Source: JARKQH01 sp964631605 | GTDB lineage: Bacteria; Verrucomicrobiota; Verrucomicrobiia; Limisphaerales; UBA8199 | Direction of reading: 5' to 3' | NCBI GenBank assembly: GCA_964631605.1 | Contig: CAZVYG010000014.1 | Coordinates: 1 to 64,000, forward strand | Length of the DNA stretch: 64,000 nucleotides | Shown: positions 41,561 through 50,777 of the stretch, piece by piece | Layout: every line of letters begins with the position of its first letter | Position numbering within the stretch: position 1 is the stretch's first letter | Program-made: the position numbers and the translations under genes | The notes under the pieces: model-generated | The model's database searches: none | Told to the model about the DNA's origin: nothing | The model's input: only the letters and a program-made list of their open reading frames with translations

Positions 41561-44461
41561 ATGAATTTTCAGTTCACCCAGCCTTACTACCTGCTGCTGC
41601 TGGTGCCGGCGCTGGCGTGGACGTTCTGGTTTGCCTGGAGGACCGATGTGCAAACCAGCCGCTGGCGGCGGGCGCTCTCCCTCGGCATCCGGGTCGTTGT
41701 CCTTCTGTGCCTGATCTTCGCCCTGGCCGGGTTGCAGTGGCTCCGGCCGGTTGAAGGCATGAACGTCTTCTTCGTGCTCGACCGCTCGGACAGCATTCCC
41801 TCGCCCCAGCAGGAAGCCGCCCGCGAATACGTCAACCTGGTCAGCAACCGGAAGAAACCGATTGACCGGGCCGGCGTCATCGTCTTCGGCAGCGAGGCCA
41901 GCATCGAGTCCTCACCGAACTACGCGGTGGACCTGCAAAAAATCCAGGCGGTCGTCGGCACCGAACGCACCGACCTGGCCGGCGCCATTCGCCTGGCCAC
42001 CGCCGCCTTTCCCGAGACCGGCCAGAAGCGGCTGGTGCTGCTGACCGACGGGAACGAAAACGTGGGCGATGCCCTGAGCGCCGTCCTGGCCGCCCGCCCC
42101 CTGGGTGTCTCGGTGGATGTGGTGCCGCTCGGAGTCGCCCGCGCCAACGATCTGTTCGTGCAAAAACTCCAGGTCCCCGCCCGGCTCAAGAAAGGCCAAT
42201 CTTTCGAGGCGAAAATCTTTGTCCAGTCCGAGCAGGCCCAATCCGCCACCGTCCGGCTTTACCGCAACGACCAGTTCCTCGGGGAACAGAAAGTGACCAT
42301 GAGCCCGGGCAAAAACCTCTTCACCTTTCCCCAAACCCTGACCGAGCCCGGGTTTTACAGCTACGACGTCCGCATTGATGCGCCCGGCGACCCGCTGCCG
42401 CAGAACAACCGTGCCACCGGCTTCGCCATCGTCCGCGGCGAACCGCGCCTGTTAATCGTGTCGGCGGATCCCCAGCAGGATCGCCAACTGGCCGCTGCCC
42501 TGACCTCCTCCCGCCTCGAGGTCATGCTGGTGGGGCTGCCGGGTTTCCCGGCCACACTGGCTGAAATGCAGAGCTATGACGCGATCTTCATCAGCAATCT
42601 GGCCGCCGGCGATCTCGGGATGGACCGGCAGCGGCTCCTGGAAAGCGCCGTGCGCGATTTTGGTGTCGGGCTGGTCTGCGTGGGCGGCGACCAGGCTTAT
42701 GCGGCGGGCGGCTACCGCGGCACACCGCTGGAAACCACCCTGCCCGTCAACATGGAGCTGGATAGCAAGAAAGTGCTGCCCAGCGGCGCCGTGGTGCTCG
42801 TCATGCACGGGATGGAATTCGCCAACGGCAACGAGGTCGCCCGCCAATGCGCCATCGGCGTGCTCGAAGCGCTCGGACCGCAGGACGAAATGGGGGTGCT
42901 GCTCTGGGACGGCTATGAGCGCTGGCTGTTCCCGCTGCAAAAAGTGGGACAGAAAGCCAGCCTCCGCCAGCAAATCGCCGGCATGAACCAGGGCGACCTC
43001 GGCAGCTTCCAGCAGATTCTTGAAATGGCCCGCGAAGGCCTCAAGAAATCGTCCGCCAACTTGAAACACATCATTGTATTTAGCGACGGTGACCCCGGCG
43101 CGCCCTCCGCCGAGCTGATGCAGGGAATTGTTGGGGACCGAATCACCGTGAGCACTGTTCTGATCGCGGGTCATGCCGGTCCCGAGACCATGATCCAGAT
43201 GGCGGACCAGGGACGCGGCCGGTTCTACAACGTGTCGTCGGCCTATGATCTGCCCCAGATTTTCATCAAGGAAACGGCGGTGATTCTCAAATCCGCCATC
43301 TACGAAGAACCCTTCAAGCCTCAACTCCGGTCCTCGAGCGAAGTCGTCCGCGGCATTGGAGCCGATGAATACCCGCAGTTGCTCGGCTACGTGGCCACCA
43401 CTCCAAAGGCGCGCGCCGAAACTCCCCTCTGGACCGACAAGGGCGATCCGTTGCTGGCGCATTGGCAATACGGCCTTGGCCGGTCCGTAGCGTTCACCTC
43501 CGACGCCAAAGCCCGCTGGGGCCGCAACTGGCTCAACTGGGAGCGCTACCGTCAGTTCTGGTCCCAGGTCGGCCAGTGGAGCCTCCGCCGCCTGGACAAT
43601 GCCGACTTTAACACCGAAGTCACCGTGGACAAAGGCGAGGCCATCCTCACCGTGGACGCCCTCGATGAACAGGGCAATTATCGCAATTTCCTCAACCTCC
43701 AGGCCGCCATCGTCAACCCAAAAGGTGAGCGGCAGACCGTCCGCATCGAACAGACCGGTCCGGGCCATTATGAAGCCCGGTTTCCCACCAGCGAAGTGGG
43801 CGCCTACCTCCTCAACATCATGGACATGAAGGACGGCCAGTTGCGGGGCACCCAGGTCGTCGGCGCCAGCGTCAATTATTCCCCCGAATTCAACACCGCC
43901 GAACCCAACCTCAACCTGCTGCGCCGCCTGGCCGAGAGCGGCGGCGGCAAGCTGCTGGGCCGCGCCAACCTCGCCCTCAACTCCTTCTCCCACGACCGCC
44001 AGAAAACCTTCCAGCCCCAGCAGCTTTGGGAGCAGTTGCTCAAACTGGCCATCCTGCTGTTCGTGGCCGACGTGGGGGTGCGGCGGGTCCAAGTTGATCG
44101 TGCGGAATGGCTTCGCTGGATGGCGGCGCTGCGCCGGCGTCTCTTTTTCTGGGAGACCGCGCCGCGGCCGGTCGAGGCGGATGAATCGCTCGCGGCACTG
44201 CTTGCGCGCCGTCAACAGGTCCGCTCCACCACCACGCCGCCTGTCGAACCGCGGCCGGATTTATTCCGGCCGCAACAACCGCCCGCAGTGGGTGAGCCCG
44301 CCTCGCCGCCGGCGACCGAACCGGGGGCAAGCCCCGTCTCCGCCACGCCCCAACCCGTGCCTCAACCCGCGCCCGAGCCTCCGCCCACCCCAGCGCCGGG
44401 GGGCACGACCAGCCGCCTGCTCGAAGCCAAACGTCGCGCCCAGCAGCGCCGTCGAAAGTAG
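41561..44461 (+). CDS. Large VWA-domain membrane protein (BatA/GATase-like type)
   Basis: A 966-residue membrane protein. Two hydrophobic segments lie at about 8-25 and 42-60. A von Willebrand A domain at about 70-210 has the MIDAS-type 'FVLDRSDSIPS', 'RTDLAGAI' and 'LLTDGNENVG'. Then comes an Ig-like BatA-type region, a GATase-like block ('LLIVSADPQQDRQ', 'FISNLAAGDLG') and a second VWA-like block ('VVLVMHGMEFAN', 'HIIVFSDGDPG') that lacks a full MIDAS. A membrane helix lies near 830-850, and a Pro-rich, basic cytoplasmic tail ends 'RRAQQRRRK'. Such proteins occur widely in Verrucomicrobia and Planctomycetes with MoxR-type ATPases, which are not in this window. Its role may be envelope assembly or stress, which is inference. 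Confidence 0.8.
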   Translation: MNFQFTQPYYLLLLVPALAWTFWFAWRTDVQTSRWRRALSLGIRVVVLLCLIFALAGLQWLRPVEGMNVFFVLDRSDSIPSPQQEAAREYVNLVSNRKKPIDRAGVIVFGSEASIESSPNYAVDLQKIQAVVGTERTDLAGAIRLATAAFPETGQKRLVLLTDGNENVGDALSAVLAARPLGVSVDVVPLGVARANDLFVQKLQVPARLKKGQSFEAKIFVQSEQAQSATVRLYRNDQFLGEQKVTMSPGKNLFTFPQTLTEPGFYSYDVRIDAPGDPLPQNNRATGFAIVRGEPRLLIVSADPQQDRQLAAALTSSRLEVMLVGLPGFPATLAEMQSYDAIFISNLAAGDLGMDRQRLLESAVRDFGVGLVCVGGDQAYAAGGYRGTPLETTLPVNMELDSKKVLPSGAVVLVMHGMEFANGNEVARQCAIGVLEALGPQDEMGVLLWDGYERWLFPLQKVGQKASLRQQIAGMNQGDLGSFQQILEMAREGLKKSSANLKHIIVFSDGDPGAPSAELMQGIVGDRITVSTVLIAGHAGPETMIQMADQGRGRFYNVSSAYDLPQIFIKETAVILKSAIYEEPFKPQLRSSSEVVRGIGADEYPQLLGYVATTPKARAETPLWTDKGDPLLAHWQYGLGRSVAFTSDAKARWGRNWLNWERYRQFWSQVGQWSLRRLDNADFNTEVTVDKGEAILTVDALDEQGNYRNFLNLQAAIVNPKGERQTVRIEQTGPGHYEARFPTSEVGAYLLNIMDMKDGQLRGTQVVGASVNYSPEFNTAEPNLNLLRRLAESGGGKLLGRANLALNSFSHDRQKTFQPQQLWEQLLKLAILLFVADVGVRRVQVDRAEWLRWMAALRRRLFFWETAPRPVEADESLAALLARRQQVRSTTTPPVEPRPDLFRPQQPPAVGEPASPPATEPGASPVSATPQPVPQPAPEPPPTPAPGGTTSRLLEAKRRAQQRRRK

Positions 44462-44514
44462 CCCCTTTTTCTTTGTCCCGTTTTGCCGTGCACAGGGGCC
44501 GCCGGTCTGCGGTA

Positions 44515-45081
44515 TCAACGGCTGCCAGGCTTCATGGCTGGTACCGCCGCAAGGTCGGGGGGCAGCTTGTCCGGCTCGAACGTCTCGACCTCAATTTTCA
44601 GCAGGCTGAACATGGGCAACCCGAAGTCAACCGCCCCGCCGGACCGGTCCACCGCCATGGCAACGCCCACGACTTCGCCGCCGTGGGCGCGAACAATCTC
44701 AATGGTCTCCTGCACCCGGCCCCCCTTGGTAACCACGTCCTCAACCACCAGCACCTTTTCCCCGCTTGAAATCCGGAAGCCGCGCCGCAACACGAGTTTG
44801 CCTTCTTCCTTCTCGACGAAGATGAAGCGCAGGCGCAGTTGGCGGGCCAGCTCCTGCCCCAGCACCAGGCCGCCCATTGCCGGAGAAACCACCGTCGCCG
44901 CCCCCAGCCCCTTGACTTTGGCCGCCAGCTCTGCGCCCAGCTTCTCCACGATCGGCATCTGCTGCAGGGCCAATGCGCATTGAAAATACTGCCGGCTGTG
45001 AAGCCCGCTTCGGAGGATGAAATGCCCCTCGAGCAGCGCTCCTGTATCGCGAAAAACCTGGAGAATTTCTGACTCGGTCAT
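44515..45081 (-). CDS. pyrE: Orotate phosphoribosyltransferase
   Basis: PyrE joins orotate to PRPP in pyrimidine synthesis. The PRPP-binding motif is 'VLVVEDVVTKGGRV', with the flexible loop 'VEKEEGKLVLRRGF' and the N-terminal 'GHFILRSGLHSRQYFQ', all diagnostic of the bacterial family. The length of 188 is normal. It is convergent with the VWA gene (53 bases between stops) and follows the SDR gene on the same strand after 125 bases. No other pyrimidine gene is nearby. Confidence 0.96.
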   Translation of the reverse strand: MTESEILQVFRDTGALLEGHFILRSGLHSRQYFQCALALQQMPIVEKLGAELAAKVKGLGAATVVSPAMGGLVLGQELARQLRLRFIFVEKEEGKLVLRRGFRISSGEKVLVVEDVVTKGGRVQETIEIVRAHGGEVVGVAMAVDRSGGAVDFGLPMFSLLKIEVETFEPDKLPPDLAAVPAMKPGSR

Positions 45082-45206
45082 GCGCGGAGACTAATCGCGG
45101 TGGCCGGCCATGACAAGCGGCTGGCGGCACTGTTGGCAAGAGTTGCCAACGTCCGTCTCGCGGCGACCGTTTTTTGTGCAATGGCCCTTCGGCCTCCAGC
45201 GGGCAA

Positions 45207-46019
45207 TCAGAAACCGATGCTGATGCCCCCGTCCACCGGCAGCAGCGCGCCGGTGACAAACTGGGCCGCTGGCGAACAGAGGTAAACCGCCGCCCACCCC
45301 ACGTCCTGGGGTTTGCCAAACCGGTTCATGGGAGTGCGCCCCAGGACCTTTTGTCGGCGCGCGGGATCGCCCTCCATGGCTTTGCGCGTCATGTCGGTCT
45401 CGATCCAGCCGGGAGCAACGGCATTGACGCGCACTCCGTAACATGAGACTTCCGTCGCCAGCGTCCGGATCATGCCCAGCATCGCGGTCTTGGCTGCCGC
45501 ATAAGCCACCACCAGCGGAATGCCAAACAGGGAGGCCATTGAGGCAACAAAAAGAATATTCCCGTGTTTGCGTTCGATCATGCTGGGCAGGACTGCCTGG
45601 TTCAGGGCGTGGGCGGCCAGCACGTGGGTCTGCAAGACGGTTTGGAATTCCGCCGAGGTGGTTTTCAATGCCGACTTTTTCAAGTGGTTGCCGGCGTTGT
45701 TAACCAGAATGGAAATCGGGGCGCCCGCGGCTGATTCCGCGGCTTTCACCAGCCTCTCCGCCCGCTCCAGATGGGTGACGTCGTGAGCCACGAACGAGGC
45801 CATCGGGCCCAGGCGGGCGGCGGCCTCTGCCAGCGGCGCTTCCCGACGCCCCGCCAAAACCACCCGCGCCCCGGCGGCCACCATGCATTCCGCAATCGCC
45901 AGGCCCAGACCGCTCCCCCCACCCGTCACCAAGGCTGTTTCGTCATCCAACCGAAACGGGGTTGGGACCTGCTTTCGTTCTGATCCTGTGGGGCGCGATG
46001 CCTTCATTCTGTCTGACAA
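45207..46019 (-). CDS. Short-chain dehydrogenase/reductase (gluconate 5-dehydrogenase-like)
   Basis: A classical SDR of 270 residues. The NAD(P) motif is 'VTGGGSGLGLAIAE', with 'NNAGNHLKKS', the catalytic Ser in 'LFVASMASLFG' and 'YAAAKTAMLGM' giving Tyr and Lys. The C-terminal 'VNAVAPGWIETDMTR' and 'CSPAAQFVTGALLPVDGG' are typical. The family around it includes gluconate 5-dehydrogenase and 3-oxoacyl reductase; the substrate cannot be fixed from sequence. ATG 46019 is used, with 46007 an alternative. It is divergent from the protease gene, and pyrE lies downstream on the same strand. Confidence 0.9.
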   Translation of the reverse strand: MSDRMKASRPTGSERKQVPTPFRLDDETALVTGGGSGLGLAIAECMVAAGARVVLAGRREAPLAEAAARLGPMASFVAHDVTHLERAERLVKAAESAAGAPISILVNNAGNHLKKSALKTTSAEFQTVLQTHVLAAHALNQAVLPSMIERKHGNILFVASMASLFGIPLVVAYAAAKTAMLGMIRTLATEVSCYGVRVNAVAPGWIETDMTRKAMEGDPARRQKVLGRTPMNRFGKPQDVGWAAVYLCSPAAQFVTGALLPVDGGISIGF

Positions 46020-46184
46020 TAAGCCTCGCCACCCGCCTCCGACAAGGCGGATTCCCCGGGACTGTTTCCCCGCTACTCAGCTTGGGGTGGGCTCCGGGTT
46101 TTTACGGGGCTTTTGCCCGTGAAAATCGTGAACAGTTGTAGGTGCAATTCGTCCAAGGTGTGGTATTCTGAATCGGATTTTAGA

Positions 46185-48578
46185 ATGAAGTTGGAACTTT
46201 TTGCCGTCAGGCTCCTGGCTCTGGGTTTTTCCGGATTGCTCCTTCTTAACACTTGGGCTCAGCCCGGCCCGGCCGCGCCGGCAGCGCCCGAGGCCCGAAA
46301 ACCCGGCACCCATGAGTTCCGTCTCATCAGCCCGGGACCGGCGGATGCCCGCATTGCCTTCATCACGGCCAAAATGCTGGAGGAACTCCAGTACGACCGA
46401 AAGCCGTTTGGGGACACGATCTCCAGCCAGTTCCTGGACCGCTACCTGGAGTCGCTTGACCCTCAGCACCTTCACTTCCTCCAAAGTGATCTTGCCGAAT
46501 TCGAACGTTACCGGACCAATCTCGACGACCTCACCATTCGCCGCACCCAGCTTGCCGACACCCGCCCCGCCTTCGAAATTTTTAACCGGTTTGTGGAACG
46601 TTTGCACCAGCGCGTGACCTACGTGGACAACCTCCTGACCAATGAAACCTTTACCTTCGACACCGACGACAAAATCACCATAAACCGGCGCAAACTGCCT
46701 TATCCCAAGGACATCCAGGAAGCCCAGGAGCTCTGGCGGGGCCGCCTCCGTTACGAATACCTCCAGGAAAAACTCGGGAAAGCCGAGGCGCGGAAGAAAG
46801 CCCAAAAAGCCAGCGGCGGGACCAACCAGCTCAACGGAGCCGCCAGTCCGCTTAAGAAACCCCGCAGCGACGCCGAACAGATTGTCGAAACCCTCACCAA
46901 CCGCTACCATCGAACCCTCCGCACCTTCCGGGATTGGGACAACGATGACGTGATGCAGGTTTATTTGACCGCCCTGGCTCACGTGTACGATCCGCATTCA
47001 GATTACTTCGGCCACGAACAACTTGACAGCTTCTCCATCACCATGAACCTCAGTTTGTTCGGCATCGGCGCCGAATTGCAGTCTGAGGATGGGTATTGCA
47101 CCATTCGCCGCCTTCTGCCCGGCGGGCCGGCTGAGAAAAGCCGCAAGCTCAAGGAAAAAGACCGCATCGTAGCCGTGGCGCAGAGCAATCAACCGCCCGT
47201 GGATGTGGTTGAGATGAGCCTCAACAAAGCCGTCCAGCTTATTCGCGGACCCAAAGGGACGGAAGTGCGCTTGACGGTCATTCCCGCCGGCGCCGATTCC
47301 TCCGAACGCGTTGAAATCCGCCTGATCCGGGACGAAATCAAGCTGGAAGACCAGGCCGCCAAGGCCAAACTCATCGAGTTTCCTCCGCGCGGCCCGGCCG
47401 AGAACCCGGTGCGCATCGGGGTGATTGATCTGCCCTCTTTCTACGCTTCGTTCGATCCAGCCCACACGCGGGGCAAAGGAGAAGTTCGAAGCACGGCAGC
47501 GGATGTCGCCAGGCTTCTGACCAAGCTGAAGCAGGAGAACGTCAGCGGCATCGTTCTGGACCTGCGCCGCAATGGCGGCGGGTCCCTCGAGGAAGCCAAG
47601 CGTCTGACCGGCCTTTTCATCAAGGAAGGCCCCGTCGTCCAGGTCCGCGACGCCGACGGCTCCATCGAGGAGGATCGGGACACTGACCCTTCCGTTCTTT
47701 ATGAAGGGCCGCTGGTTGTTCTCACCAGCCGCTTCAGCGCCTCCGCCTCCGAGATTCTGGCCGGGGCGCTCCAGGATTACGGGCGCGCGCTCATTGTGGG
47801 AGACGCCTCCACGCATGGCAAAGGCACCGTCCAAAGCGTCAACACGCTCAAGCCTTACATGCGACTGGGCAATGTGGTCTGGACCAATGATCCCGGAGCG
47901 CTGAAGGTAACCATCAAAAAGTTTTACCGCGCCAGCGGCGCCTCCACCCAACTCAAAGGCGTCGTGCCTGACATCGTCCTGCCTTCGGTCATCAGCGAAT
48001 CCCAGGACTTCGGGGAAAGCTCGCTGGACAATCCCATGCCTTGGGACACCATCCCCAGCGCCGAATTTCAGCGTCTCAATCTCGTGGACAGCTTTGCCCC
48101 CGAATTGCGCAAGCGCTCCGCCGAGCGGGTGGCCCGCGACCAGGACTTCGCCTACATCCGCGAAGACATCGAGCAGTTCAAGAAACTGCAGGAGGACAAG
48201 ACCATCTCGCTCAACGAACAACAGCGGATCAAAGAGAAGGAAGAGGCTGAGGCGCGTCAAAAAGCCCGTGACCGCGAGCGCCGCGCCCGTCCGGAACCGC
48301 TCGAGAAAGTGTACGAGATCACGCTCAAGCAAGTGGATTTGCCCGGACTGCCGCCCCCGGTTCAACGAACGAACCAGTTGTCCAGCGCGACCAGCTCCGG
48401 CGCCGATGCCCACCTTTCCGCCAGCGTGGACGCCGGAGGCGGCGACGGTTCGGAGGACCTCGAGAATGCCAACGAGTCGGCCCCGGCTGTGGACCCGATC
48501 CTCGACGAGGCCCAGCGGATTCTGCTCGACTACCTGTCCCTCCTCCGCAAGCGCGAGGTGGTGGCCGCCGGTTCCTGA
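46185..48578 (+). CDS. prc: Carboxy-terminal (tail-specific) processing protease, Prc/Tsp family (S41)
   Basis: A periplasmic serine protease that degrades or trims proteins by their C-terminal tails and often controls peptidoglycan hydrolases. The signal peptide covers residues 1-23. An N-terminal helical domain ('LDRYLESLDPQHLHFLQSDL', 'LTALAHVYDPHSDYFGHEQL') is followed by a PDZ domain ('LFGIGAELQSEDGYCTIRRL') and the S41 catalytic domain. The nucleophile is Ser520 in 'SRFSASASEILAG' and the general base Lys546 in 'THGKGTVQSV', with the Asp in 'LQDYGRA'. The C-terminal DUF3340-like domain extends to 797 residues. Start 46185 precedes the signal peptide. One extra residue lies between the dyad residues compared with E. 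coli Tsp. Confidence 0.95.
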   Translation: MKLELFAVRLLALGFSGLLLLNTWAQPGPAAPAAPEARKPGTHEFRLISPGPADARIAFITAKMLEELQYDRKPFGDTISSQFLDRYLESLDPQHLHFLQSDLAEFERYRTNLDDLTIRRTQLADTRPAFEIFNRFVERLHQRVTYVDNLLTNETFTFDTDDKITINRRKLPYPKDIQEAQELWRGRLRYEYLQEKLGKAEARKKAQKASGGTNQLNGAASPLKKPRSDAEQIVETLTNRYHRTLRTFRDWDNDDVMQVYLTALAHVYDPHSDYFGHEQLDSFSITMNLSLFGIGAELQSEDGYCTIRRLLPGGPAEKSRKLKEKDRIVAVAQSNQPPVDVVEMSLNKAVQLIRGPKGTEVRLTVIPAGADSSERVEIRLIRDEIKLEDQAAKAKLIEFPPRGPAENPVRIGVIDLPSFYASFDPAHTRGKGEVRSTAADVARLLTKLKQENVSGIVLDLRRNGGGSLEEAKRLTGLFIKEGPVVQVRDADGSIEEDRDTDPSVLYEGPLVVLTSRFSASASEILAGALQDYGRALIVGDASTHGKGTVQSVNTLKPYMRLGNVVWTNDPGALKVTIKKFYRASGASTQLKGVVPDIVLPSVISESQDFGESSLDNPMPWDTIPSAEFQRLNLVDSFAPELRKRSAERVARDQDFAYIREDIEQFKKLQEDKTISLNEQQRIKEKEEAEARQKARDRERRARPEPLEKVYEITLKQVDLPGLPPPVQRTNQLSSATSSGADAHLSASVDAGGGDGSEDLENANESAPAVDPILDEAQRILLDYLSLLRKREVVAAGS

Positions 48579-48698
48579 GGCCTTGCTTTGCGGCGCATCC
48601 GGGAAGAGAACTCGGACATTCCTGTCCGCCTTCTCCATTGCCAGAGTTCGGCGTGACCGTCGGCGAAACTGACGAGTCAGGCGCGCCTTGGTGTCAGG

Positions 48699-50384
48699 CT
48701 AACGTTTGGCCGGGCGGGTTGCCGACTTGATCCTGCCCGAGGCGTGGAGCACCTGGCCGTCGGCCAGGAGGCGTTGGCGGAGCGCCTCGTACGGCACGTC
48801 CTGCGCCGGGCACGAGCCGTCCAACGCCAGCACGGCGGCGGTGGCGGCGGACTGAGCCAGGATCATGAACACCGGCTCCATGCGAATCGAACCAAAGGCA
48901 ATGTGCGACGCCGAGGCGCACACCGGCACGAGCAGATTGTGGCACTGATCGCGCTTCGGCACCAGCGCGCCATAGGCGATCTCGTACGGACCGCCGGTGG
49001 ATACGCCGATGTCACCCTCGTTTTGCACGCAGCCCTCCGGCGTGATGTAGCGTTGCACGTTATGCGAATCAATCGTGTAGCTGCCCATGCCGACCGACTG
49101 GGGCGTGGGGCGCTTTTTCAGCAGCTCCTGCTCGGTCATCACGAACTGGCCGATCATCCGCCGGGCCTCGCGCACGTAAATCTGGTGCGGCCAGCCGCCA
49201 TTGTCCTGGAATTCATCCTTCGGCAAGCCCCAGCGGCGCATTTCCTGTTGCACGTCCACCGGCACGCGCGGGTCGTTGGCGATGAAGAACAGCCAGCCTT
49301 TTTGGTAGGCTTCGTGTTCGCGCAGGATTTCCCGGCGGCGCTCGTAGCCGGCTTCGGGATAATCGTAGTTCATCCCGATATTGTCGGTGCTGAACGGGCC
49401 GTGATTGTTGGAATCGGTCTTGCGATTCGGGATGGGATCAAATTTTTCGAAGGTCTCGCGCCAGCCTGCGTTGAAAACCCGCACGAGCACTTCGTATTGT
49501 GCGGGGTCGTAGCCCGCCGGTTTGGGCAAGGGGAGGCGGTTTTCGGGATGGTCGGTCAGGCACATGCGATAGCAATAGGCCTGCACCTTGCGGTCGCCCT
49601 GGCCATACTCGCCCGGGGGCTCGGTGCTGATGCGGGGCAGCACGCCACTGGCCGGGTTGCCGGGCACGACATACGGACTGATCTTTTGGCGAAGCACGCC
49701 GAAGTGATGCCGATGATGCAGCACGCCCGTTTGGACGCCGTTCCAGGTTTCGCCGTAAACCGCATTGGCCTCGCGCCCCACGTGATACTCCACGCCCGCC
49801 GCGGCCAGCAGGTCGCCCTCGTAGGTGGCATCAATGAACATCCCGCCCGCAAACGTCTTGCCGCTCAGCATGGTTATGGTCTGGATGCGCGCGCCAGACT
49901 TCTTGACGCCCTGGGCGCGATCCAGCCATTCGTCCCGGAACACGGGAATTCGGTGCTCGCGGACCAAATCTTCGAAAACCTGCTCGGCCACGTGCGGCTC
50001 GAAGACCCACATGGTTTGGTACTCGCCGTCAATGGCCGGGAGGCCCTGGCCTTTGTTGCCGAAGCTCTCGGGACTTTGCCAGCGCCAGGCTTCCGGTTTC
50101 TGGTAGTGCAGCCAGACGCGGTGGTAAAACTCGCGGGCCAGACCGCCGATCACGGATTTGTCCCCCGTATCGGTGAAGCCCAGTCCCCCGCTGGACAGGC
50201 CGCCCAAATGCCTGTCCGGGCACACAATCACGGTGGACTTGCCCATGCGCGCGGCTTGGACGGCAGCGATCACGGCCGCGCTGGTGCCGCCGTAGATCAC
50301 CACGTCGGCCGTGGACGGGGCGGCCGGCACGAGGGTATTTGCCTCAGTCAGCAACAACAACAAAAGGGTTCGGAGTTTCATCAA
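48699..50384 (-). CDS. Secreted FAD-dependent oxidoreductase (FAD_oxidored family)
   Basis: A 561-residue protein with a signal peptide (residues 1-22). The dinucleotide fold begins 'ADVVIYGGTSAAVIAAVQAA' and continues with 'RHLGGLSSGGLGFTDTGD' and 'GGMFIDATYEGDLLAAAGV'. The last two are marks of the FAD_oxidored family of secreted flavoproteins frequent in Verrucomicrobia and Planctomycetes. C-terminal 'MLAQSAATAA'-like and 'VPVCASASHIAFGSIRMEPV' patterns are also typical. The substrate is unknown, perhaps a sugar or an organic acid. The ATG starts a normal export signal. It is divergent from the kinase gene that follows and convergent with the protease gene. Confidence 0.88.
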   Translation of the reverse strand: MMKLRTLLLLLLTEANTLVPAAPSTADVVIYGGTSAAVIAAVQAARMGKSTVIVCPDRHLGGLSSGGLGFTDTGDKSVIGGLAREFYHRVWLHYQKPEAWRWQSPESFGNKGQGLPAIDGEYQTMWVFEPHVAEQVFEDLVREHRIPVFRDEWLDRAQGVKKSGARIQTITMLSGKTFAGGMFIDATYEGDLLAAAGVEYHVGREANAVYGETWNGVQTGVLHHRHHFGVLRQKISPYVVPGNPASGVLPRISTEPPGEYGQGDRKVQAYCYRMCLTDHPENRLPLPKPAGYDPAQYEVLVRVFNAGWRETFEKFDPIPNRKTDSNNHGPFSTDNIGMNYDYPEAGYERRREILREHEAYQKGWLFFIANDPRVPVDVQQEMRRWGLPKDEFQDNGGWPHQIYVREARRMIGQFVMTEQELLKKRPTPQSVGMGSYTIDSHNVQRYITPEGCVQNEGDIGVSTGGPYEIAYGALVPKRDQCHNLLVPVCASASHIAFGSIRMEPVFMILAQSAATAAVLALDGSCPAQDVPYEALRQRLLADGQVLHASGRIKSATRPAKR

Positions 50385-50777
50385 GTCGTTTCCTACGGTC
50401 TGGCCGGGTTGCCTGTTTCGAGCGCGCGCGACAGGTCCGGAAGCACCACGGGCTCGCCCAGAACACGACCGGGGCCGGGTCGGTTTGTTTCGCCAGCGGG
50501 CATGACAAACACAGCCCTGCTCCCATCTTACATGAATGTACCCGGCCAGACCTTAACCAGGATCTCGCTGACAGACTCAAGCCTGCGCTGGCCTCAGTCA
50601 AAGCCAAAACTCGCCGGCGCAGGACGCCGAGCTCCGCGCAAATCCGTTCCCTGGTCGAGCACCCCCGAGAGCCTGCCGCCCTCGGAACTCAACGCCGCAC
50701 AATGGCCGACCGTCAATCGGGCCGCCCGGAGCATCAGGACTTTACCTGGTCCACTCCCGCCCGATAGAGTTGCAGCC
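50385..50777. other. Intergenic region without a recognised gene
   Basis: This 393-base stretch between the FAD oxidoreductase and the cyclic-nucleotide kinase has open frames only as part of an overlong plus-strand frame that is antisense to the oxidoreductase. I see no domain pattern, structured RNA or repeat. Promoters of both divergent genes should lie here. Confidence 0.5.

Noticed and set aside
46998..48638. A 546-residue minus-strand open frame over the protease gene
   Set aside because: Antisense to prc with no family pattern.
48744..50777. The first two thirds of a 1049-residue plus-strand frame ending in the cyclic-nucleotide kinase
   Set aside because: It is antisense to the FAD oxidoreductase; the family pattern only starts at ATG 50778.
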